DNA of 64,000 nt from Thermomucor indicae-seudaticae (Eukaryota > Mucoromycota > Mucoromycetes > Mucorales > Lichtheimiaceae), in contig JSYX01000020.1 in NCBI GenBank assembly GCA_000787465.1, positions 1-64,000 of the forward strand, in the 5' to 3' direction. A program made the position numbers and the translations under genes. The notes beneath the pieces are model-generated. The model searched no databases, was not told where the DNA came from, and saw nothing but the letters and a program-made list of their open reading frames with translations. The stretch's first letter is position 1, and the number at the start of each line of letters is the position of its first letter. Shown one piece after another: positions 1 to 11,932 of the stretch.

Positions 1-1
1 T

Positions 2-209
2 CAAGTGCCTCTGACCGGCCCAATTACCGGCAGTCACTTCTACACCGTCTTTCCTACGTCCCCCCCCCACCTGAGCAGGGTAAGTACCGCAAATGATGAC
101 GCTGCAGGCTTTCTATTAAACTCTCACTTAGGTGCGGGTGAAACACCGGCAGCGTTTCTTCCTTTTGCTTTTCCCCCCGCTGCCGGATAATCGTTGGGTT
201 TTTTGCTAA
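2..209 (+). CDS. Possible 3' end of a gene cut by the left edge
   Basis: A reading frame is open from base 2 to a GT donor at 80 (GTAAGT). A matching acceptor (CTCACTTAG) ends at 131, and joining 2..79 to 132..209 gives about 51 residues ending in TAA. I do not recognise the product. It is proline- and phenylalanine-rich with no visible domain. A read-through of the intron also stays open to 190, so the splice is not certain. It may be an artefact of a short open frame. Confidence 0.2.
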
Positions 210-645
210 CGATAAGGGGGAATCTTCCAAGTTAATGGCATCTTAAATAACTCTGAACGTCTATTCTCCTTCCATTGTCTCTTTGGCCGCTGATGAGGTG
301 AGTGCGTGCAAGCATGGGGAAGCACTTCTAGAGACTGATAGTTACTTGCTTTCTGAAAAGGTTTTTCTGGCTCTTTCTAAATCTGTATGTTTAAAAATGA
401 TTGTTTTTATTATAGATAAAGATTATAAATGACGGAAGGGATTAACTCTGACCACTACAGCTTCTGTCGCCTGTGTCGTGAACATGCTTGATACCCACAG
501 TATGTACATGTTTTACATAACCAAATACTAGAGCAATTGTCACAGTGGCAAAGATATCTCGTGCGTAAACGTATATGATATTAATATTGTCTAAAATATG
601 AGGAAAATACAGTATGAATGACTAAAGGTATGTTCTTTCTGATGC
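210..645. other. Intergenic, no gene seen
   Basis: AT-rich spacer between the left-edge fragment and the 3' end of the ABC transporter. It should contain the transporter's 3' UTR, but no coding frame or structured RNA was recognised. Confidence 0.5.
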
Positions 646-3600
646 TTAATTGACATGCAATGATTGTTGGTTCACCAGCTCGCTGTACACGCCGTCCAGC
701 TTCAAAAGTTCCCAGTGAGTTCCTTGTTCGATAACTCGGCCGTCCTTGACGACGCAAATGAGGTCAGCATTCTAAGAAAATCAGAGCGATTAGAATATAT
801 CTTAAGTTATATTTGCAGCAGGGTTGCGTCTATTTACCTGAATAGTAGAGAGACGGTGGGCAATGGTAATTGTTGTTCTTCCGCCTTCGCTTATGACCTT
901 ATCGAGTGCAGTTTGGACCAGTTTTTCGGACTCACTGTCTAGAGCTGAAGTTGCTTCGTCGAGCAAGAGGATCTTCGGCTTGCGAATCCAGGCGCGAGCA
1001 ATGGCAATGCGCTGCTTCTGACCGCCTGACAGCTGAGAGCCTTTATCACCAACGCGAGTGTCATAGCCTTTTGGCAAACTAGCAATAAAGTCGTGGATAT
1101 TGGCAGCCCTGCAGGCTTCTTCCACAAGTTCTTGCGAAACATTATCACTGTCGATTCCGAACCGGATATTTTCGCCAATCGACATATCAAACAAAACTGG
1201 TTCTTGTCCGACCCAGGACATGTGGCTTCTCAGATTAGCCAAGGTATACTTGCCCACGCTATGTTCATCTAGCTGCACAGTGCCTCCTTGGGGTTCGTAC
1301 CAACGCTGAAGCATACCGATAACTGTCGACTTGCCGCATCCCGAAGGTCCAACCAGGGCCACCGAATAGTTTGCTTTTGCGTGGAACCCAAATTCGCCAC
1401 GGAAAACCGGATTGTTGGGTCGTGCTGGATAGGCGAAGGTGATGTTTGCAAAGTCGATTTCTCCTTGCACTTTAGGCGGTTCGATGCCTTCAAGGTCTGG
1501 GTCGATCTTTGGCTGTCGCTCCAAAACCTCGAATGCGCTGATGGCTGAAAATTTGGCCTTAGCATATGTTGCTGTGAAAACGCTTCCTCTGCCGACGTTC
1601 TGGGCCGTGATCATGATGGCCATCATGGTTGTGAACATTTGCTGGAAGTCGATCCAGTTATCCATGATTAGTCGGACTCCAGCATAAAAGGCAATGGCGT
1701 TAGTATACATGCTGAACGCACGGAATAATGCATAGCCGATGGAAGCCAAAAGAGCCTTTCGTATGGCCAGTCTGTGTGGATAGTCGGTTGCTTTGTAGTA
1801 TTTCTTCTCAAAGTAAGCTTGCTTGTTTAACGCGCTGACAGTTCGGATTTCCTTGATAGCTTCACCAGCTACCTCCCCAGATTGTGCGTTGGCCTTTTTG
1901 GTCTTGTCTTGATACCCACGATGAACTCGAGATTCCGACCCGCTGGCGGCAATAATAAATGGAGAAACACAAAGAATGATAAGCGTAAGGAGCCAGCTGT
2001 ATCTGAACGCGATAATAAGACCTACAAAATAAAGTAAGCGATTCAGCAAAGTCTCATAGTTTAGACATACAAGCGACTTACCAACAACTGCTGTAACAAC
2101 GACTTGAATGAAATCACCCCAGACCTTGGTAACCAACTCGTTGACATTCTTGGCATCCACGGCCAATTTGGAGGTGAGGGCTCCCATATTGTTGTCTTCT
2201 TGATCGAAATACCCAACTTCTTGCTTCATATAGGCCCTGAAAATCATGCCACGCAGACGTTCGGTGTAACGTTCACCCGCGATTTCAAACGAAATAGACT
2301 GGAGACTGAAGCCGCAAAACGCAGCGATGGCGATAATGACGAAAAGGAAAGCGTAGAGGTTGGTGCCTTTGACACCGCCCAAGTCGATCTCGTCTCTGCG
2401 TGTCGGATCAGTGAGCAAAACAATAACTTGAGAGAAAGCAAACGAGTAGCAAGGGAAAACAGCTCCGGCAATAGCAGCACCCGTACAACCAAGCGCCATG
2501 AGTGGCCATTCAGGACGCATCTGCTTGAGGACTTTGAAGATAGGAGCCTTTTGGTGTTTCATTTGCTTCTTGCTTTCCTTCTCCTTGCGAAGTTTTAGCT
2601 CAAAGGCATCGGCAGACGACGTTGTGCTATATCTTCGCATCTTGGTGTTATCATCCAAGTCATCTTCACCCAGCTTTTCTTGCTCTACTGTTTCCTTATC
2701 CTCCATCGTCATGGCGACACCTTTTTCTTTCGCGTTGCTCGCTGCTTGTCCGTCTTCCGATTGTTCCGTAGCAATTTCTTGCCTCTTGACCAAGTCCGCG
2801 TAAACCCCACCGAAGGCAATGAGCTCTTGATGCGTGCCTTGCTCTATTAACTCTCCTCTACTCATGACGACAATAAGATCCGCATTTCGTATAGTTGACA
2901 AACGATGGGCAATAACAATAGTAGTGCGGTCAGCAGCAGCTGCATCCAGGGCATGTTGAACTAATCTTTCGGATTGAGTATCCAAAGCAGAAGTTGCCTA
3001 TGGTCATAAAGAAAAGTGAGTCAGATTCCATAAAGAAAAAGGGTACTCCCTGAGAGAACATACCTCATCGAGCAGCAGAACAGCAGGATTTTTAAGGATA
3101 GCACGTGCAATTGCGATACGTTGCTTTTGGCCTCCGGATAGCATGCCGCCGTGTTCACCAACCATGGTGTTGTAGCCCTGCGGGAGTTGACTGATAAAAG
3201 TATGGCAATTGGCCTTTCTGCATGCTTCCTCAATATCTTCTTGCGTTATCTTTTCTGGTTCCGCGACACCCATGAGCAGGTTCTGACGAATGGTCATATT
3301 AAACAAGACGGGTTCTTGGCTAACGACGCCAATGTTCTGTCGCAGCCAGCGGACATTGTACGACTTTAGATCCTTGCCGTCCAAAAGTACTTGGCCCGAA
3401 AGCGGGTCATAGAAACGCTGTAAAAGTTGGATTGCTGTTGATTTGCCGGAGCCGGACGGACCGACGAAAGCCACGGTCATGCCCGGCTGGATTTTTAGGG
3501 AGAGGCTCTTGAGGATGGTCAAGTCAGGTCTTGTTGGATACTTGAATGCCACGTTTCGAAACTCAATATCACCAATGATTTTCTCAGGTGCTTCACCTAG

Positions 3601-4746
3601 TTCGCTGTCCGGATCGATATCTGGGACTCGGTCAATGGTTGCGTAGATCCTGTATGCAGCTCCGCAAGCACTTGAAACAGCCGAGAGGTTTGGCGGAAGC
3701 TGTAGCAAAGCAAAGGATCCCATCATCATGCCAAAGAAGACGACAAGCACGCCCGGGCCATCCATAACCCCTTGTTTCACGAGACGAGATCCGTACCAGA
3801 ACGCCAAGCTGTAGGTCGCGAAGAGGACGAACATGAAAGTTCCGAATCCGAAACCCAGGACCAGGCCACGCCTAATTCCCATCCGCCGGGCCTTGACAAG
3901 TTCCTTGTCGAAAAGCTTCGCAAACCGTTCCTGGAGCGAAAACGCATAGACCGTGCGCAAACCAGCGAACACTTGCTCCGCCACCGATCCTGCGTCGGCA
4001 TACGCGTCTTGGACCTTGAGTGTAAACTTGGTAATTAGGAATCCCATGGCACTGCCGCAGCCAACGAGTAACGGGACGGTCGCGAGCATAATGACCGCCA
4101 ACCGCCAGCCTTTCACAAAAGCGACAATGTAGCCACTAATGAATTGACCAACGCACATTACAAGGAGACCAAATTTCTCTGATATGCCGTCTTGGATGGT
4201 TTGGGTATCTGTTGCCAGTCGCGTGGTCAGTGAGCCCTCTTCAGCCTTGTCGAACCAACCCATATCCTGGCGCAGCACAGAGTGGAGGTATAGCATTCGA
4301 ATGCGTCGCGTCTGCTGTTCACCCGACATGATCCAGAAGCTGTTTGCCACATATGCGGCAACCAGTGTTGCTGTGCCGAGATACACCAAAGTTAAGATCA
4401 ACGGTCGTGTTGCATCTAGTAACCCGGATGGATCCGTCAGAGAGGCCGACAGATTGCGCAGAAAGTCACCAAAAATGATGATCGATACCGGGTTAATAGC
4501 ACCCGTAAAGGCAGAACAGATCAAAGCACAAGCAATCAAGACTCGGTCCTTGCCGTCCGCAAACCGAAACAGGCGAATAACTGACACTGATGGCCCCCTT
4601 TTGCGCTTTCCTTTCTTCTTGTCGTTATCCGTGTCTTCGTGTGGCACAGCAGCCTCTGTCTTTTCTTCGTCAATGGCTTTTAGCTTTTCGTCCATTGCAT
4701 CCGACGCCGTGGATAGCGACGGTCGAGCCGACCGTTCGGTTTCCAT
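646..4746 (-). CDS. ABCB-type full multidrug/peptide ABC transporter (P-glycoprotein/Ste6/Pmd1 family)
   Basis: Four exons (4746..3064, 2997..2082, 2021..838, 771..646) join into 1302 aa, the usual length of a full ABCB exporter laid out TMD-NBD-TMD-NBD. Introns are 60-66 bp, GT-AG. NBD1 has Walker A GPSGSGKS (about residue 430), the Q-loop (SQEPVLF), signature LSGGQKQR (about 532) and Walker B LLLDE, which spans intron 1. NBD2 has Walker A GPSGCGKS (about 1090), LSGGQKQR (about 1195) and LLLDEATSALD. The N-terminus is a charged Lys-rich cytoplasmic tail, and the two NBD-TMD units are joined by a Glu/Lys-rich linker. Family members are ATP-driven exporters of lipophilic drugs or farnesylated peptides at the plasma membrane or vacuole; the substrate here cannot be told. 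Start: the first ATG after a pyrimidine-rich stretch, in frame with the acidic N-terminus; the frame is open further upstream without need. Confidence 0.95.
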
Positions 4747-5818
4747 AGTACCACCGAAAAGAGAGAGAAAAAAAAGAGGACAAGAGTAAAAAAGAAACTC
4801 GGGACAGGTCTGGATCAGACATTCTGCTCTCTTTAAAGCGTTTCTTAAAACTTCCTTTCTGGGCTTCGAGATCAAGGAATATCTCAACTTGGCAAATAAA
4901 AGATGCATACTTGGCCGAAATTGCCCGCACAACCGAAAATAACTGTTCGACTTGCTATTCTGCAGTATCAAGTTTGGCACCTGTATAAAATGTAGACCTT
5001 GTCACGGATTATTACTGCATTCATGGCTTCCAAGGGTTCGCGCCTCGGCTATGTCGAATCACGGAATTCGGTAAAATCTCATATCCGAAAATGCACCCGC
5101 TGAGTTGAATCGATGTGTGCTTGCGATCAATGGCAAAAATATTTTGGTACGTGGGTATCTCGATATGAGCCACATCAAGCCATGCTAACCATTTTAATTA
5201 GAAACTATACAATCATCCATGACGGTATCGGCGTTTTGACTTGCAATAGCGGCCGTGTAAGCATGGTGATCCATGCAAATGGCGGACAACGAGAAATCGC
5301 GTACAGAAGGGATCAGGAAAAACTTTCGGCCCGATCGGCGCAACGTTTTCGCGCTACAAACAGGAAAATCTGTATACAGAGCAACCACAGCTGTACGGGC
5401 GAAGTAGGGAACAAGTGCTGCTCCAAAAGAGCGATAGGTAACGAGCGCCCAGAGCAGGAATTATAGTATTGATTACTGTATGTTCGTACATCTGGAGTTT
5501 TCTTAATTACTCGTAGAAATCAATAAGCATCAATACTTACTGGACTTCAAGCACGCTCAGGAGTGACTATTTTCCGAAATATGGTAGGTATCTACATAGG
5601 CTTGGACGCCTCGCAGCTGCCTTTGATGTAGACTAGCGTTCAGCCCTGCCCTCGCTTCAGGGAGAATCCCGGAAAACGGAACTTCCACTGTTGGTGTTGA
5701 CTCGTCAAAAGGAATTGATTCTCAATTCCTGAGCACGCTACTTGAGAGCACCGTGAGAAAAGCTTAAATGATGATGCCGTATATAGAGATCAAAGTGTCT
5801 ATTAGTGGATAATTAAAA
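4747..5818. other. Intergenic: promoter side of the ABC transporter and 3' side of TRM61
   Basis: About 1.07 kb separate two genes on the minus strand. Just upstream of the transporter ATG is a 5' leader made of A/G on the plus strand (4758-4790), i.e. CT-rich on the transcribed strand, as fungal promoters often are. A 117-codon plus-strand open frame at 5113-5466 has no domain or splice structure and is not called. Confidence 0.5.
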
Positions 5819-7127
5819 TTACGCAGTAGGTGTCGCGGGTGTTTCTTCATCCACTTCCATTTCTTCTGCGGATAATGTCACATTGTTTTCAATGGCTGGT
5901 AAGAAGGTGGCAAACGTGAGGTAGCTGGTATGACCACGTGTTTCGTGTGGTGTCCTAGATACAAGCATGGTGCTTATAGCTTCGGCAACTGCGGCATCTT
6001 CTGCTTTCCCATCATCACTCGAGCGCTTCTTGCTCGCTTGACCTGCATTATGTTTTTTCTCTCGAGCCTTCTGAATGGCATCAGAAAAACTCAATTTCTG
6101 GATTGGGCTCACGTTATGGTTTCGAACCAAACACTCGTACATGGTAATGTCTGAACTCGAAAATTAGCATTGACCACAACTTCACACAAAAAAGGAAAGA
6201 TCTATCCGTACCGACAAAGCCATTTTCGTTCAGTGCATTGACCGATCTTGCAACCTGTTCTATACAAGGACTGAATGTACAGATCTTGCCAGTTCGATGC
6301 TGTTTAAATGCTTGTTTTGCCGATGCAATGGCATCCCATGGCGCTGGTAGATCAAGGAAAACTGCGGTGGAATGAGTCCGTGCGCGAAACTCAGCATTGC
6401 TGTTTTGGGATACTTGCCTGCATTAACAGCATCTACTATACCAAACCCATCTTTACATACATCTCGTTGTTGTATTTCTATTAAGTCTCCATATCCATGA
6501 TCCTGAAATTCTTTGGCCGCCACTGCTGCTCGCTCAGCATGATATTCGAATGTATATAGTTTTCCAGTAGGCGCAATTGTTCGGGCTATTGAATGCGAAA
6601 ACGAGCCACTTCCCGTTCCTTTTGTTCTTATTAGACAATATACTTCACAGTAACAGTGTGATATAACGTTACCAGATTCAATTACTCGCGATCCTGGCTT
6701 CAAGTCTAAATATGCAGTAATGAACGAAATGTCTGGGAGATAAAGAATCTGTGTTCGATGAGGTAACGCCAGTGTCCATAGCTCCGGAGTCGGATGTAAC
6801 GCGTGGATGAACCCCTTGTGATTGCTGGAAACCAGCTGACAAGCATATACAACCCGTAAGACTTTCATGCACCCATGCTTCTCTGTCCTCTAGCACAACA
6901 AACCTTTGAACCAAATTCTTTGCCAATCATATCGTCATGGTGAAATACACCGAAACGATTGCTAAACTGTTCGCCTTTCTTGACCACGATCGAATGGATA
7001 CTATCCCGTGTCTAGGAGAAATCTGCATGAGATCATAGGTCGCCTAACCGATTCCTTGTAATAACCGCACATAGAGGAACACTATATCCCCTTCTTCAAT
7101 GTACTTTTTCCAGTCTCTAAAGCTCAT
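5819..7127 (-). CDS. TRM61: tRNA (adenine-58-N1)-methyltransferase catalytic subunit Trm61/Gcd14
   Basis: Six exons (7127..7071, 7011..6904, 6835..6673, 6618..6418, 6361..6212, 6150..5819) give 336 aa. Trm61 uses S-adenosylmethionine to methylate A58 of tRNAs, notably initiator tRNA-Met, in a heterotetramer with Trm6 in the nucleus. Visible landmarks: the N-terminal MSFRDWKKYIEEGD block, the HPTPELW and LPHRTQILY block, the SAM-binding glycine loop ESGTGSGSFSH (about 107-117), FEYHAERA, and the catalytic-domain FLDLPAPWDA and FSPCIEQV motifs. The last exon is a Ser/Lys/Glu-rich tail. Intron 4 (6362..6417) has a GC donor (GCAAGT); using it restores the conserved DAVNAVFLDLPAPW, which supports the model. 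The gene starts only 116 bp from a gene on the other strand, so they probably share a promoter. Confidence 0.96.
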
Positions 7128-7243
7128 CGTGCTGTCAATGTCGATAAAGGAGATCACTGGATTTTTGAAACCACAAAAAAGCCACAGTTGAAACACCCAG
7201 ACAGTGTATTTAATTAATTGTTCCACTTCTCTCCTCCGTTATT
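7128..7243. promoter_or_regulatory. Compact bidirectional promoter, TRM61 / Nsl1-like gene
   Basis: Only 116 bp lie between the two divergent start codons. The segment contains an AT-rich core (TTTAATTAATTG, about 7207-7218) and a CT-rich stretch just before the plus-strand ATG. No canonical TATA box is placed well for either gene. Confidence 0.5.
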
Positions 7244-8187
7244 ATGCAGTGGAATGATGAGGACCCGCCGAAACTAGAACTGGACAGCGTTGACGATTTT
7301 CTTCAACTTGTGGATAATGTCATGAATGCCAGTGACAGGATCATGGATGACGAACTCAAAAAGACTGGCGTTTCTTCACGAGTACAACAGCTAGTCCGGG
7401 AACGCATGGAAAAAGTACGTAATGCCGCCTTCACCTGATCAGACAGCATGGCTGACACGAGGTAATCTAGTTTGTCCAAGCAGCGTCAACAATGGTGGCC
7501 CACAACATTCTGCTGGATGGTGAGGACGGCGCAAGCTTGGTGAAGTTTGACTGTGGTAAGCAAGTCTGTACACTGCGTTGTCTTCTACTATGGCTTACGC
7601 CCTTTAGCGCGCCAATAGAACCATTTAATAAAGACCTGCGTGAAGAAGCTATCGAACTCGAAAAGAAGGCACGTAAAATGACACGGAACGTCATAAACCA
7701 GAGAAGAACGATAGTAGATCAAATATCGGTTCTATTGAAAGACATTGTGCAACGAGAGTCTTTGCCTGTAGAAAATGCAACATTTTCTGATGACGAAGAA
7801 ACAGGTAAGACAGTGTGCATATATCCTCGGCCCTGGACTCGTTCCTGATTGGAGTGCATTTAGAAGATCGCGACGAACCTCGGCCGCTAGATACGTCTAC
7901 AATGTCAAAAGAATATCATGATGCCGTACAAATACTGGCGAATCTAGAAAAGGTAGGTTGTCGTACTTTAAACCCCTCGAGGACGTGTTAAAAATAAACA
8001 TGCTGGAACATAGACGGTGCCGCAGACTCTGGCAGACTACGAGGAGCTTGAAGAAATACTTGACACCAGGGAAGAAATTCCGCCAGGAATCGAGCAAATT
8101 GAGAATACACTTGCTGGCGTTTCGGAAGAGATGACACCAGAGACTGTAGCAGATCAGGAAAGGCTTGACGCTGCGCAAGAACGATAA
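7244..8187 (+). CDS. Putative kinetochore protein of the Mis14/Nsl1 type
   Basis: Five exons (7244..7414, 7471..7555, 7619..7804, 7864..7952, 8014..8187) give 234 aa, mostly charged helix. The order of blocks resembles NSL1/Mis14, a subunit of the MIS12 kinetochore complex: a helical N-terminus, a segment around MVAHNILLDGEDG, an EPFNKDL motif, a long coiled-coil with QRRTIVDQI, and an acidic helical C-terminus. This assignment rests on pattern resemblance and is moderate. Intron 2 is ambiguous. The more obvious acceptor CTTTAG (7607) would shift the frame into a stop, so I used CAATAG at 7618 (63 bp intron), which puts EPFNKDL straight after the Cys. Retaining the whole segment also leaves an open frame. 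Divergent neighbour: TRM61. Confidence 0.6.
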
Positions 8188-8444
8188 CTCTGTACATAAT
8201 CTATAACTCCCACCGACTGCTGTAATGACATCATATTCTCTATGTAATTTGTGCTAGCTCCTTTGCTATCCATAAAATGTATTTCTGATTTGCTTTACGC
8301 ACATGCACATGATGGTCTTTTCCTCAGGTAACACAGAAACATTTTCGCACATCTTTGCATGTTCTGAGCTGTCTCGTTCCGTTTCTTTTTCTCCTCTTCC
8401 CCTTCGATCGAAATTCTTGCTGTGCACATCTTTAAGAAACGGAC

Positions 8445-11400
8445 ATGTTGAAAACCAGTGGACCCACAACAACGGAAGAGTCATCGTTGCCGCCGGTCAT
8501 GACGGAGCGCAAGACTGGCTGGAAAATTTTAAAGGTTCGACGACGCAGCAAGACTCAGGAAGCAAAGAAACAAGACGCATCGAAAAATATCACGGAAGCC
8601 AAACTGGATGAGACGGAACAACAAACGAGTTCTACGTCGGAAGAGCATGAACCAGAGGAAAAGGAGGATGACAATAATGTCGAAAGTAGACCAAACAATG
8701 AATTATCACTGGTACTCGCTGCTCTTCGAGATGGCGTTGATACCCAAGAACGGACGCAAGCTGAGCCTCAGAATGAGTCTCCAGCGAAAGTAAATGGTCG
8801 GGGGAACACACGTGCTGAACAATTAATAGCTGCGGCGATAGCTGCTCGGGATGCGGCGGAGCAGAAGCATCACCAGTCGACAACGGTCCAAGTAGAGACG
8901 GCATCATCGAACGCTCTTGTTGATCCGAGTGAGCCGAGTACCCCGGTACCGGGTCCTCTCAGTCCAAAAGTCCAACACAAAGGGATCGAATTGCCTACCG
9001 ACGAAAATATGGCTGACTACGTGACGCCACCTTCACCTGGAGCACCCCCTGACTCTGATCCACAATATAGCTCTGAGCTTCAACAAGCAAGTGAACAACA
9101 AGATGAAAACCCTCAAGGTCTCGTAGCTGCTATCTCTGCCGCAGATCGTCCGGGATTCATTAAAGCCAACACGCTAAGTCCTCGAGAGCAAGAAAAAGCT
9201 GGTATGACTAGATAATTAGCACTGCATTTTGAATAATGCATAACGGCTTCACTGTTATATGTACGCATATACAGACGAGGATATGCTCAAGGGAATCGAC
9301 GCATTTTTTAACAATGAATTTTCAGCAGCAGAAGAGCTGTTTCGATCACGCGCAACTGAGTAAGCTCTAAACTAGAAGGTAACTCGAGTGACCGATCCTC
9401 ATGTACTTTCAATCAAAGGGACCCTCTTTATTCATTGGGACTGGGCGCTATGTCATTCATTAGAGGTACCATCAGACGTATTGCTTTCATAACGGCGTGT
9501 TTAACAGCTGCTTTCCTATAGCACTCTTGGTACATGAAGTATTTCCATTTATGATTTCCCTTGTATTGACGAACTCTATGTTAGACTTCTAACCTCCAAG
9601 ATACTGAAGCCACGATCCAGAAATTGATAGAGACTTACGAGTTCGCCACTGGACAGATTGATGCAGCTTCTGTGAAAAAAGCGTTCAAAGCTGCGGTTTC
9701 TGACTATATCACGAACCTCATGGGAACCAATACGACAGGATTGCCGACCAACACCGCGCCTTTGACGCAACAAGAGCTAAAGAACCAACCAGATTTCCTG
9801 TCCAATGGGGTGCTACGTGCACATGTGATCCGGGCGGAGTGCTGCTTACTGATAGCCATGGTCTATCTCAGTCAGGAGACTGTAATCGGCTACCTAAAAG
9901 CAGGCCTCAATCTGCGGAGAGGTAACGTATGGCCGACGTGTTATTGTATAACTTGTACTGTGCTGAACTTTATCCAGCTTACAGTAGCTACAGCTTGGTT
10001 TGGCAAGAATATAAGCGGATGGGCCAGGAATTCAATCGATATATGGATAAAGACACTATTTCCGCGATTCAATTCGGGTAAGAGGTGCAAGCAAGAGGAG
10101 AGGGGCATCACCATGCTCAACTTGCGTTACAGTATCGGTTCCGTCCATCTCTTGCTTTCGTCTCTGCCAGCCAAAATTTTGAGGATTATATCTGCTTTCG
10201 GTTGGAAAGCTGACAAGCAACTCGGTTTTGCTCTACTGAAGCTATGTATGTGCAGCAAACGGATACGTTCCTCATTGGCGTCCATTATGTAAGCCCATGC
10301 CACGACTTATTTGTGATTTCTGACAAGCACCTGTTAACCAGGTGTTATATAGGCTCTTGTCGTATTATGTCACCTTAATGTCCTATTGCCCGAAAATATT
10401 GACGCGGGAACTGTTACAGCCGTCAATCGAAATCTTGCTGGACGCTCAGCAGAGTTACCCTAATTCCGCACTCTTTCTCTACTACGCTGGTCGTATTGCT
10501 CGGTTATCCAGAAACATTCCTCTTTCAACACAGTCCTTCATGTATATCTACGACGTGAGTCGAGATACCTGGGCTACAAGCACCATGGGATATCTGGCGA
10601 CGCACGAAATGGCCCTGAATTGTTTGATCAGTCTGGACTGGGCCAGTGCTGCTTTGCGAGCAGTCGAATTGCAGGACCACTATGGTTCTCCCGCATTTAA
10701 TAAGTACTTCTATGGCGCTTGCATGGAAATGCTCGGTAACCGAAGTGAAGCGATCCTGGCCTTTGCAGAAGTGACCGCGCTGGCCAAGGGCAAAAAGTCG
10801 CAGCTCGAACAGTATCTCATGCGTCGGATCGAGTTCTTTGAACTGAGCGGGTACCAAGACATGGACTACAGCTTACCCGGTTATGAAATTTTGTATTTCT
10901 GGAACCTCTTTGCGTGTATGAAACAGGATGTTCTCGAACGATGTCTTGAAGAAGTTGACAGGACGCTCAATGTGATCTTTGAGCGGGAAAAGAAGGAATA
11001 TGATGTCAGGAGAGTTGAGCTAGCACCGGACTTACCGCCACCTGACTATTACGATCAGCGCGGTGTCTTGCTCCTCTTCAAGTCGCATATCTTGACGTGT
11101 ATGGGTCGGAGTACCGATGCGATTGTACACCTCAATTGGATTATTGATAACAAGGAGCGTATTCGGCACTCTACTTGGGTGATTCCGTACGCATATTGGT
11201 ACAGTACATCCTATCAAGATAGGTGAGACGCTGGTGAACTGACTTGTTTGGATCAAAAGGGAATCCGGTATGGTCGCCTGGTATATGAACGAATGTAAGC
11301 GGGCGAGGGCTCTTTGGGAAATTGCATTGTCACATTCAGGTTATAGCTTCGAATACAGATTATCCATAGTAAGTCTTGCAGACAGGAATACAACTCTGAA

Positions 11401-11554
11401 TACGGCTTACTGAAGCCTTTTTCGCTGGGCGTAGCAACTGAACTTGGCTGTCAACCATGCGATTGACCTTGGTGTTCCTGCAACTGAACGGAGAAGTAGC
11501 ACAAAGGGCCAAACAAACCATGGCCGTAAACGGCTACCTATATCCACTACATAA
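8445..11554 (+). CDS. Iml2/TTC39-family TPR protein
   Basis: Ten exons (8445..9201, 9275..9359, 9419..9465, 9522..9538, 9585..9921, 9978..10077, 10133..10288, 10353..11198, 11260..11368, 11435..11554) give 857 aa. The first 250 residues are low-complexity, acidic and Ser/Pro-rich. From about residue 253 the protein matches the Iml2/TTC39 pattern: FFNNEFSAAEELF, DPLYSLGLGAMSFIRA, the LLSSLPAKILRIIS...GWKADKQLG block, LLSYYVTLMSY, then TPR-like helices with ALFLYYAGRIARL and a C-terminal WYMNECKRARALWE repeat. Yeast Iml2 is needed for clearance of stress-induced inclusion bodies linked to lipid droplets; TTC39 function is poorly known. Exon 4 is only 17 nt. The last 20 or so residues are basic and unlike the family, so the 3' end is less certain. 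Start: first in-frame ATG after an upstream stop. Confidence 0.88.
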
Positions 11555-11932
11555 GCCTTACACGTACCTTAATACTTATTGAGAACTTGTTCTTACCCAG
11601 CAGAGAAAAAAAAGAATACATTGAGAACTGAATGCACAGTGTTTTCTAAAGATGGACCTCTAGTTTACGCACCATGCGCCTACTGACAAGTCTTTATTGA
11701 ATAACGAAATACCAAATACTGTATTACCTAAGGTACAATATGATAAAAGGATACAAACGACGGGAGGGCAACAGCGGAGTCAATCATGTGGCCCATGGAC
11801 CAGCCATGACAGTGAAGATACAACATGGGAATTTGGAAGAGGATTTTCATTTCGGTGCGAAGAGGACGCGCATTTGTTCGAGGGACCTTCTTGAAGTCTA
11901 TTAAGAATGAAAAGTTAAGAACGATTGTCATC
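11555..11932. other. Convergent intergenic region
   Basis: Tail-to-tail spacer of 378 bp between the Iml2-like gene and the inositol transporter. It must hold both 3' UTRs. No coding signal. Confidence 0.5.

Noticed and set aside
5113..5466. 117-codon open frame on the plus strand
   Set aside because: No domain, no promoter or splice logic and odd composition; lies in the spacer between two well-supported genes.
7556..7607. 52-bp GT-AG intron in the Nsl1-like gene
   Set aside because: It has the prettiest acceptor but puts the downstream frame into a stop within a few codons.
10247..10256. Ten-base GTATGTGCAG segment as an intron in the Iml2 gene
   Set aside because: Far too short to splice; the un-spliced frame matches the family (RSSLASIMLLSYY) better.
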